A stretch of 64,000 bases of DNA from contig NC_049981.1 of the NCBI RefSeq assembly GCF_000003815.2, positions 7,990,581 through 8,054,580 of the forward strand. The letters run 5' to 3'. Within the stretch, counting starts at the first letter, position 1. Each line of letters begins with the position of its first letter. The translations under genes were made by a program, and so were the position numbers. The stretch is from Branchiostoma floridae. Taxonomy: Eukaryota; Chordata; Leptocardii; Amphioxiformes; Branchiostomatidae. Positions 31,867 to 43,600 of this stretch are shown here, in pieces. Under the pieces are notes generated by a model. That model saw nothing but the letters and a program-made list of their open reading frames with translations. It did not search any database and was not told the origin of the DNA.

Positions 31867-34371
31867 TAACCAGCCAAACTGTAGAATGCCTGGATGGATT
31901 GTACATATATGATATGCAGTTCTTGTCCCTGTGGGATTTAGTGCGCCAGTAGATGAGAGGGTGGAGACAGAAGTGCAGACCCTCCTTGTGCAGGCTGGGC
32001 AAACAGGTCACCAAAACCACGACGGTGAGTGAGTGTCTGCCTACAATAACATTATGGCATCTGGCGGATCCATAAGTATGAGAAGTGATGTAATACATTT
32101 TGTACAACTTAACATTTTGTACAACGTAACTTTTGCCGCATATCCTACACTCATTTGGCCAGCTTTGCTGCTAACTTATGTCACCATAGCATCTGCTTGG
32201 AGATTAATCTATCTCGCTACTCTTGTCTTATCTCTTTATGATTAAGAAATATAAGTATACGTTCCATATACATGTACATTTCAAGTAACGCATAAGAACA
32301 AGGAAATCTTGGTTTTGACAGCTTTTTTAAAAATTTGAAAAGCTTAACATCAGGAAGGTATGACATCGTGGAACAGTTGTCAAGCTCGCTCGATTTTACT
32401 GATATGCTTGTATTACATCTAATTAAATACAAAGCACCCAAATGAAACATCACAAACAACAATCAACATGATATCAAAGACACTCTCCATTTATTCTCTA
32501 GAAATTGATATCTACAAGAACCATGCCATTTGTCAAAAGTTGTAGGCAGACTTTAACATTTCTTTTTAGTGAGGTAATCAACAGAAACTGTTCCAGATTA
32601 ATAAAGATCCTTCACTCCACTCACTCACTGTTTTTTTTTATTGTCTGTTGTTCCCCGTCAGGTGAGGGGTAGATGTGTTTATTTATGATAAATAAGAGTA
32701 ATAAATATTTATCACCTGTCATCGGAGAATGAGAATGATAGTGGGTAATGTTCAACGTGGACATCAAACCTTCATCAAAGCACTACAATAAAAGATTTGA
32801 AAGAGGTGTGAACTGAAAATCAGGAATAAAATCAGTTGAAATATTAGTTTTGTCTGCCTCACAATTTATATTCTCCTCGATATTTTCTCCATGTAAGAAA
32901 ACTGACTGCTTACAGAAAAAAAAACCAGCAGGGTTCAAATGGCACAAGCTACAATAACTGCAAAGTGCATCATACTGTGACAGACTATCTCAACAAATTT
33001 GTGCATACAACAAAATATCTATCTCAACAAGGCCTACTGCCACATGCACATACTCTAAGTTAAAGCACCACCATTGCATTGAATAGTTCTAAAGAATGTT
33101 CATGTCAAAAACTATTTAAAAATTTCAAATCAAAATGTCTTCAAAGATGTCAGGTGTTGTAGCCTAATTAGGTGACTGACATTAACATAACTGGAACTAG
33201 ATGAAGTACACTTTCTTGAAATCAAAGACAAAGAACAACTGTGACATGCACACACTTTGTGTTTGTTACCTAATCTGAGCACAACTCCGGTTTGTGCATG
33301 TATGAAACCTAATGTAATGTCATTGACAGATTCCAAGATTTGCTGTATAAGATTATGTTTTTAAAGTTCTATCTACAGTACGAGGTCCGTTTATGGCAAC
33401 ATGTATAATAACTACCAGTAGTACAACTTACAACTGACACATTAACACATTTTGCTCTCCACTTGGACAGCTGCCTTGATGAATAATCTGTATCTAAAAT
33501 CCAAAAGCTTAAAAGTACAGCAATTTCTAAGTGATCTAATATAGCAATATCAATCTGTGAAAAAAGAAATTACTACTACATCCTAACTCCACAGAAATCG
33601 TTAAATCTTTCAGAAGATATTGTGGTCAAATTTTGATACAAATTTCAAGTGGTTACAAAATCCTCTTTTCAGTCATACATGTAGGAGTATTGTCATTGCG
33701 GAACACTTGAGTCTGCCATGTGGCACACTGAGTCCCTGTATGGCTGTTCCATTTTTCTGGTGTTGGGAAGTTGTCATCACAGTTGGGTGGTCTGCTGGTC
33801 CATAATGGAGTACCTATTGGACAGCACAGAATAACATTTCAAATGTGGTCATTTATGATATATATCAGCTCCACATAACGTAGTATGTAGTACATGTGTC
33901 TAAATCAAAACTTGAATCTATACTTTGTTGATAGAGCCAAATCTGTGCAGCTTCTTATTTCATAGATAGCATGTGCCATCACTGTAAGAGATATAAGGCA
34001 GGTATTTGACCATTTTGTGCATGTAGTACAATAGACTCGTCAAGGTCCACAGTTATAGAAGAATATTCACTGCACTGATAACAGGTGTCTGTTTCCTCTT
34101 ACAGTAAGATAAGAATTTCTCAACAGTTTCTTCCAGAGTACATTGTTTTGTCCCAGAAATTTCTTTGAATCCTTTCACCAATCCATAATTACAGCATGTA
34201 TGGCTGTGCAGGGCAGACGTCACAGTAGAGCTGCGTAGTGGAGATCTCAAAATGGGAATTATGCAGTAGTGGCACCTTACATTATTTAAGATTCTCCTTT
34301 TCTTTGAAAATCATTGACCAATCTGAGGACCTTTAAGGTAGGGCAGCTTTCCCATTTTGGTCAAAATTTGT
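31867..34371. other. Gene-free stretch
   Basis: AT-rich DNA downstream of one candidate end of the cadherin gene. No splice-flanked frame or inverted-repeat element was convincing. If the cadherin uses the 29-kb exon, this is intron; otherwise it is 3'UTR and spacer. Confidence 0.35.
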
Positions 34372-34603
34372 TCAGTTCAGCAGCTTAGTTGAGGCAAGGA
34401 CGGATTTTAGTTGTTGGGTCCTGCGGATAGATACAGCAGAAAACTGGGAGTCAAATGTGAGGTTTCCTTCATAGAGCGAGCTTTTCTCAGAATTTAAGCC
34501 AGACTTCTCCATTTTCTTTCGATGGTTATAAAGTAGACCTGTGTGATTTTCTGGTGGAGAAGAGTTTTTAAGATTGAAATTAGGGTTAGTAACTTTATGA
34601 AGC
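34372..34603 (-). CDS. Candidate terminal cadherin exon (alternative a)
   Basis: Entering at 34603 (after acaag) keeps the frame and gives 76 residues, starting LHKVTNPNFNLKNSSPPENH and ending SVLASTKLLN, then TGA at 34372. The weakness is the acceptor, which has almost no pyrimidine tract. A much better acceptor (cttctccaccag) lies inside at 34551-34562. It puts the reading in another frame that stops after eight residues (alternative b). Confidence 0.4.
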
Positions 34604-37600
34604 CTTGTTTCCATGTATAATGGACATGTCTAACTGTGGTATAATTGCCCTCCATGACATAAAGGAAGTTGTTTATCATGAATTATCTCAAAAAGCAATT
34701 CAACAATAGTCAGCAAAATGTTATATAAAAAAACAGTGCCATATATAGTGACTCTAGAATGGGAGGAACCTGCAATAAAAACAAAGGAGCAGTGAAGGGT
34801 GTGGGTGCAGGTCTTGGCTCTGTTGTGCAGTTTTATCAGAATGTTGGATGTATGGCCAAATACACTACATTGAATTGCAGCTTTTCTCCCTCTAGTTCCC
34901 AACAAAGAAAATGCATTATATTTACATCACTAGTAAGAGCAAAAGTTTTCTAATTCTTTTCAAACAAACTATACCATAAAAATAGCTATTATTATAATTG
35001 CAGTCTAATGTTTATGCATCCTAAGTTTATTTGTAAATTGGACAGTCCTTATTAAAGAAAAAACAAAATTTGCCTAACATTCAGCATCATTTAATCATGC
35101 ATCACCAGGTGACACGTCTACATCTACATGTTGTTTCTAGTCTGTCTAACTATGCTGGAGATGATACAGCAGGATTTATGTGTGGGGACACCATGAATGG
35201 GTAGGAATGTCCACTCACTGCATGGTTACCATGCCTGCCCTCATGAGTTGGAAGCATAGGTAACAACCCTGGACAAAAAAGGTGTATGAGTTCCCTTAGA
35301 GCACAAATGTACAAATGGTCTTTTTCTCTCTATATATTCTCGTAAAATGAAACACTGGAAATGTTATGTTTTAGTTCAGCACATGTACATCATCTAGAAA
35401 ACTTAGTAATGTCTGGCATATTGTTTCGTACCCATAAACTTTAAAGGGCAAGGCTATTATTAAACATTAACAGGACGTTCCTGTCAATAGGGCAAACATG
35501 TTTATTGAGTAAACACACAAATATTCTCTCAACAGAAGTCTCTCAACACATGCAAACTGAATCACATACGTTTTCACAGGACAAAGTTATATACTGGGAC
35601 AATGAACATGACTACTTTGTAAGAGGTACAAAGGAGGCCATATATGGGCACTCCAGCCTTCACTGAACAAAGATAATAGGCATTATCGGGTATAAAGTTC
35701 CTGGCACATTTAACCAATTGCTGACGTCACATATCCACAACATCAAATGTTGAGAGATCACGTGTCTGTAACTCTCGTGAGTTTACGTACTGCAATGATT
35801 GGTCATCAGTATTGATCCTGAAGGCTACAGTTATCTTTGAAAATCCGATCGGTGTACAACTTTTTGTCAGAAGTTTAGCATTGTACTAAGATGAAACCTG
35901 AAATGTGGAGGTGATGTGTAGTTTTCTGACTTACTTTGGCCCCATATCGTCATGACCTTGAGGGAAGGACAGAGTGCCGACTTGTGCCTCGTCAGCAGGC
36001 TCGTACCCCTTGTTGTACTCTCCGGTGATCACCACCTCCTTATCCGCGGGGGGATCCGCCATGTCGTGTCCAAAGGTCGCAATCCCCTCCTGCGTCTCGT
36101 ATTCCTTCTTCTCTGGCTCACTTCGAGGCAAAACAAAAAGACGTTTATTCTACATCTGATTACTACTATGAAGACCTTTATTGCACATTTTTGCCACACC
36201 GGGCTAAGTACAGGTCACAAGAAGACATGTTGAAAAGATACAGTTCACAGATACAAAATGCTGCATTATTGCTGGATAAATTCAACTTCTCCTCTCTTTT
36301 CTGTTATAGTGGAGATAAAAGAGCAGATATGTTTTATGATCGACGGTTTGTCTAGTTGCATTGGGAATATGAATTACTAAAAAGCTCCTACTTATTGTGC
36401 CTAGGATACATGCTGTGAGCGGTACTCGCTTTGATAAAAATTCAGTGTGGAAACTTCCTTTAAACCCCCTCTTGACAAATACAATGAATAGAGGATGACA
36501 GCGTAATGTCTGGGATCCAACCCTCTATGGAAGCATCACATGTGTACAAGCCTGGTGAGTAGCAACATGTGACTATTTATAGCATATCAATCAGTGATGT
36601 GATTGTTTATAAGAATACATGAAGAAAATTCAAGTGTCAGTTGGTAAACTTAGCTAAGCCACCATATACTGTGTTCTTAGCTACACAACCAAAGTACTGC
36701 CTCAACGGTATCTTGCACACTCTTTGTCTTGAGTACACTTACAGAAACATACCTATCATTATGTGGCTTAATAGCCAGCTGACCTTTGACCTTGATATTC
36801 AATCACCATGGTAACACGTAATATAAAAAGTCTGTTACTTACTACATAATTGGTGGTTCAGGAGCAGGTGGTGGCTCATAGGGTGGTGGAATCTGGTAGC
36901 CTGTCCTCTTCCTGCAAAATTAAAAAGTCCAGAAATATATGACTTGAAATGACATAACTATATACAAATGTATGTGTATATGTATAATAACAGTAATACT
37001 AAAAGACTAGAAAGGCTGGTATTTGCTTGTGAGCAAATCCAGCATATTTCACTCCACCCTCCTCCTTATGCAAAAATGGACTTCAAAAATTGAAAAAAAT
37101 CATCCCATGGACATAATATAATGTACATTTTAGGTCTAGAAATTGCTCCATATAATATTATTGCATAAAAAATGTCTGGGGGGCCCACTCTACCCTTGTG
37201 CCAAGGTCATTCGGTTCAGGAACGATGGGGATTGATCCCCTTAAAGATAAGGACAGGAGAAGAAGCACAAACATTACAAAATTTAAATCAATACAATTTT
37301 TTACTCCAAACCATACCTACATGTATCATATGCATGGTAGAGTGAAATAACACTTGATTACAATAACCAAAAGATGGTAGACCATGCCCCCAGCCCTTCT
37401 CAGGTTCTGAGTGTATTCAAATTACTATGGAGTGTTTGACACCCAATCAAATACATCTAAAACAAATATCCATACGCAACGGGGGTAACAAGACAGCAGC
37501 TGACCTGATCCTTGTACAGCAGCACAGCCACAGTAAGGCCAGCAGAGCCAGTAGGAACAGCAGTACTCCCAGGGCGATCAGCGCAGCCTGTAGGTCTGAG

Positions 37601-40600
37601 ATGCCGCTGTAACTGGTGTTGCCTGTGTACTGTACCCCGTGGTAAGCCACTGCAGAAGCTCTCGCCCTGTCTGTAGTTGGAACACCATCACAGGTGCGCC
37701 ACAGCTGGTCAACCTGAGTCCTGCTTCCTTCCAGGATGCTAAAGCCAATTAGAAAGGTCAGTTAATTACCTGTTTGTGGACAAAGTTGACCAATATCAAC
37801 CTATACAATGGCTTTGATGTGTTAAAAACACCAAAACCTACTACATTATGACACTGAGTAACAAATGCATTACCTAGGAAACAAAAAAAGACTAAATTCT
37901 ATGACAAGTTTAACACGTGCACACCTGGTTTTTAGTTGAACCATTAAAAAAAGGTGGCTTTTTGACTACACACCTGTATCAGCACAGCAAAGGTTATACT
38001 ACCTATCATGATAAGGTCTGTGTGCCTACATAATTTTTTCGATGATTGTACATTTGTAACGTTATATCACAACAACCTGGTAGAACATCTGACCTGATAG
38101 CTTGGGCTCTGGTCAAAGCATCAAATGTTCCATTCCTGATCATGTAGAAGTAAACATCACAGTTGGCATAGTCCAGAGTGCTTCCATCTTTCTTGGCATC
38201 TACCCTCTCAATCAGTACATAGTTCCCAGACACATCCTGGAAAGTTCTGCAACAACAAGCACTGGTCAGTGCAGATACTAAACATTACAGTTTACAGGAA
38301 ACCTGTTCTTGTGCTTCCTTTATTCACACAGACACATACACATAAACAAATCTGTCCTGGTGCTGAATACCGTCCACTAACAGGTGAACACACCTGCCCT
38401 GGTGCTGAACAACATCCACACACAGTTAAACACATCTGTACTTGGTGCTGAACATTATTCACTATCAGCTAAACATACCTGTCCTCGATGCTGAACACTA
38501 TTCACTAACAGTTAAACACACCTGTCCTCGGTGCTGAACACTATTTACTAACAGCTAAACACACCTGTCATCGGTGCTGAACATTATTCACTATCAGCTA
38601 AACACACCTGTCCTCGATAGTGAACACTATTCACTAACAGCTAAACACACCTGTCCTCGATGGTGAACACTATTCACTAACAGCTAAACACACCTGTCCT
38701 CGGTGCTGAACACTATTCACTAACAGCTAAACACACCTGTCCAGGTGCTGAACACTATTCACTAACAGCTAAACACACCTGTCCAGGTGCTGAACACTAT
38801 TCACTAACAGCTAAACACACCTGTCCTCTGTGCTGAACACTATTCACTAACAGTTAAACTCACATGTCCTCGGTGCTGAACACTATTCACTGACAGCTAA
38901 ACACACATGTCCAGGTGCTCAACACACAGGTAAACACACCTGTCCCTAGTGATAAACACCATCCATACACACAGGTAAACATACCTGTCCCTGGTGTTTA
39001 AAGCCATCAACACACAGGTAAACACACCTGTTCTCAGTGCTCAACAGTATTCACTAACAGCTAAACACACCTGTCCTTGGTGCTGAACACTATTCACTAG
39101 CAGCTAAACACACCTGTCCTTGGTGATGAACACTATTCACTAACAGCTAAACACACCTGTCCAAGTGCACAACATAAAGGTAAACACACCTGTCCCAGTC
39201 CCTAGTGATAAACACCATCCACACACACACACAGGTAAATATACCTGTCCCTGGTGTTAAATGCCATCAACACGGGTAAACACACCTGTCCTTGGTGCTG
39301 AACACTATTCACTAACAGCTAAACACACCTGTCCAGGTGCTCAACATACAGGCAAACACACCTGTCCCTAGTGATAAACACCATCCACACACACACACAG
39401 GTAAATATACCTGTCCCTGGTGTTAAATGCCATCAACACGGGTAGTTACACCTGTCCTTGGTGCTGAACACTATTCACTAACAGCTAAACACACATGTCC
39501 AGGTGCTCAACATACAGGCAAACACACCTGTCCCTAGTGATAAACACCATCCACACACACAGGTATTCATATCTGTCCCTGGTGTTTAATGCCATCAACA
39601 CATAGGTAAACACACCTGTTCTCAGTGCTGAACAGTATTCACTAACAGCTAAACACACCTGTCCTTGGTGCTGAACACAATTCACTAACAGCTAAACACA
39701 CCTGTCCAAGGACACAACATACAGGTAAACACACCTGTCCCAGGTGATAAACACCATCCACACACACACAGGTAAACATACCTGTCCCTGGTGTTTAACG
39801 CCATCAACACACAGGTAAACACACCTGTCATTGGCAACATACACCATCCACACACGCCGTACCTTTTGATGTTGTCTTTGCAGCTGTAGCACACGTCAGG
39901 TGGCAGGTTGCCGACCATAACAGCCCTATTTGCATCATTAACCACAACAACCTGCACAAAATGTCATCAACACTAAGCATCAACATTTAGAATGAAAATG
40001 GTATCATGACGTCACAGTTTCTCTCAATAAATACATAACTGTTAATACCAAATTACCATGTAGTTAAACTGTTCAAGTTGGGGGAGCACAGCATATAGAA
40101 TATAAACAAGAAAAATAATATCATCTATCAGTGATAGTTGAAAAACATGTGTTTCATACATCTGTATATTACTGCAGTAAACCTTTGACCTGTACTGATC
40201 AGGTCATATGACATAGGTTTTGGTTCATTTCAACTTGAGAAGGATAAACAACTGGCCTGACTTAAGACAGAAGGCCCAAAGACGAGTCTAAGTGAAGAAA
40301 TTCATTGCTGGCTTATGTTCCAGCAGGAGCATAGGGCCTAAATCTGTGTAAAGCAAGGGAGCCAAAAGGTGCAACTATTTAGGAGGAAAGAGTTGCAGAG
40401 TGGTACCATTTCCTAGTATGCAGCAGAAACGTGGAGAACAAACAAGAAGATTGAGCAGCGCATTAGGGGTTTTGAAAGCAGATGTCTCAGGAGAATACTG
40501 AGGATCCGATGGGAACAAAGAGTCTCCAATAAAGAAGTTGCAGAGCACACAGGTATTCCCAACATCGTGGAGGAAATAAGACACAGACGTTGGAAATGGG

Positions 40601-43600
40601 ACATATCCTGCGTATGCAAAAGAGCATTTAACATATGTCGCCCTCAAATGGACTCCCCAAGGGAAACGGAACAGAGGCAGGCCTCTAGGGACCTGGAGAA
40701 GGACTATAGAAGGGGAGATGAAGGCAGCACGGAAGACCTGACACGAAGTTAGATGGATGGCCCAAGATAGGAAGGACTGGAGGAAGTTCATCAGTGCCTT
40801 ATGCTCCACCAAAGGGAGTGAAGAGGATTAAGAGGATTAGGTAGGGTAACCATTTCATAGTAAATATTGTTAGCTGCACCATACTGACCACGACACTGGT
40901 GTCCCCTGTGAAGGTTTGTCCTCCACTCTGAGCTGGTGCTTCATCTGCCTCAACATTGAAGAAGAACTTCTTCCCCACTTGGCCTGGCCTAAATGGTACC
41001 AGGTTCCTCACAACACCTAACAAACAACAAGGAAACAGAAGAACAAATTGTACTTATAGGGAAATGTGAGGAGGAGAATAAATTAAAGTACTCAATTTGT
41101 AAATACAATGAAAATATTCAATGGTTTGTTTATGAAGGTTAGACATCCACTGGCAGGTTAACAAAATTTAAAGACAATTCAATTTCTACAACTGGATCTT
41201 AGATTTGATACAAGTACACATTGGTTTGTTCTGCCAGTTCATTCTAGTGATGCTGAAGAAGATTGATGGATGTCACGTAAAACTTCTGTAAGTAATCTTT
41301 GAATCTTAAGCAGCTGTAAAGATTGAATTGTCTTGAAAAAATTTTATGGCATCCTCAAGCAATTCTAAATTCTCTTTTCTTTGCTATGGGTTCATCTTTG
41401 AATTTCACCTGACAATTTAGGGTTCCATCTTAGTTTTAAGCTGCCAGAATTTTGCATGTAGACAGTTCAACAACATGTAGTAGAAATCCTTGATATTTCA
41501 AGAGTTAGACTGTACTAAATAACCAGAGTTAATTCCTTTTTCAGTGATGCCTCAGGGGCGGAAGCAGTTTTCTTTTCTTCTCTCTACATAAACGAGGGTC
41601 TGCATGTTCTTTTCCGTAAGGCGGGGGCAGCCTATTTTTATTTCTCGTAAATCGTAGGGAAAACCATCTTATCTACGTAATTCGTGGCAAGGCGACCAAA
41701 TTTAGCGTAGTTGCCTTCCTTGATTTAGCGTAATACATAGGGGGTTCTTCTGAATTCAGCGTAAGTCGATGTCGGGACCCCCCATTCAGACCCTCATAAA
41801 CCACAAGCACACCATTGGAGTGTGACTGAATGGACGTACCAGTGGTAGAGTCTACAGTGAAGTTTCTGGCAACAGGGGACAGCTGTCCGTTAGGCTGGGT
41901 CTTGATTTTGTACACAAAGTTGTTATAAGGACTGGAGTCTCGGTCAGAAGCCTGGAAATAAATGTAGTGTTGATTACATCATTGGTCAATACATGGCATA
42001 ATTACTTCAATGAAGTGGACGTATTGTCAAGTATTTATGGAAGTATTGACACTATGGAGGTAGCCATGAGACTTTTAATTGTAGAAGACTAGTTGGATAG
42101 TTGTAAAAGAGGCCAAGAGTGAAGTTGCAAACTTGATAAGTAATAATATCACACTTGTGTCACTTTTACTACAAAAGTGTACTTCTTGAAAACAGGAATG
42201 AATGCTTTGTTGCCTGTGATACCATGTTTTGTCGCTTCATTTCTAGTTACGTTTACGTTAAATTTATTTATCTTTTTTTCGCCCTTCCTCAGTATTTTGG
42301 CAGTCCATACTATCTATATACTAAATAGATAATGTTAACATGAACTTAACCATGCAAAGATTATGCAAATGTGCAAGAAATTTGAATAATTTTTCTTTGA
42401 AAATCTCCAATTATTTCATGGATGTATGAGGTCTATGAACTCTTGTTTTTACTGTATTTTGTTTGATGAGATAGCATGACATGCTATCCCTTTGCTATTA
42501 ACCACTATACATGTACACGTAAGAACAGATTTCGGATTTGTACTGTAGTTATGTAGTCCTTGCTTACCCTAACTTGGACGAGAGAGGAGAAAAGATCGGC
42601 ATCCTCTGACACACCTGTTTAAAGGAGATATGCAATATATCAATCATTGGTGTTAATCATCTTTATTGAAGAATCTTGTTAGCAACAAAACACACACACA
42701 AACACACATTATACAAATAATAACCGAACAACCCTACCTGTGACATATGTAGGAGTATCAAACATTGGAGCATTGTCATTCACATCCTCAACATTAACCT
42801 GAACCAGCGCCGTATTGTCTGAAATTGGAAGGAATATCAGATACAGGATTAGAAAACACACTTATTTGTTGAAGTGTGTATAATGCTACAAGAGCCCTCC
42901 CTCCCATGGCTTCCTTAACGGCAAGAAAACATACGGGAAGATTTACTAACTCCAACATGCAATCTTTGTGAGCTCAAAATCACAACGTTTTATGTTGAAC
43001 ACATTACTGAATTTGTAAAGGACCAGAAAGAATTTGCATACCAGAGCTAAACTTTTACTAACAGATGGGTTCTGAAAAGTGACGGTTTAAAATGCTGACG
43101 GATTAATATGAACAGCCATTGCTATTTTGCCGCCAGCAGCTGCCAAGCGTTATGCTGTGCCAGGTTTGCTTTCAGGTCAGTTTCAACAGGACCTGAACTT
43201 GCCTGACAACCACCCGGCTGTGTCATGTACTCCTCACATGGGAGATACATGCATGTATGTGAGTCTGAGACTCTACTTGGTTATTTCACAATCAAAAATG
43301 ATGAAGCAGCAACCAGCAATTTAGGGATGTCATTGGTCCAATTTAGGACCTGTAGGGATATCAGACCACGCCAGTACCAACTCCTCTCAATGACATCCCT
43401 AAGCACTGCACTGTTAGCCTACTCTAACCTGCAAGCTGGCGTTTTTTCCTACGGCCTGTGGTACCAGAGGTTCCTGAGGGTGAAACTCGGAGGGTCAGGA
43501 GGTACTGTCGGACGTTCTCGTAGTCCAGTGCCCGTGTGGTCTCCAGTATCAGGGGATCGTTCAGGTTGGCAGGGCGGACAACCCTGAAGTAGCCTGTGGT

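Noticed and set aside
38270-39860. CRISPR-like or tandem gene array
   Set aside because: Units of about 43 bp with low-complexity variants and no coding frame. It is a minisatellite.
40375-40812. 145-codon frame on minus
   Set aside because: It is antisense to the RTE-like LINE fragment, whose plus-strand reading has recognisable protein motifs.
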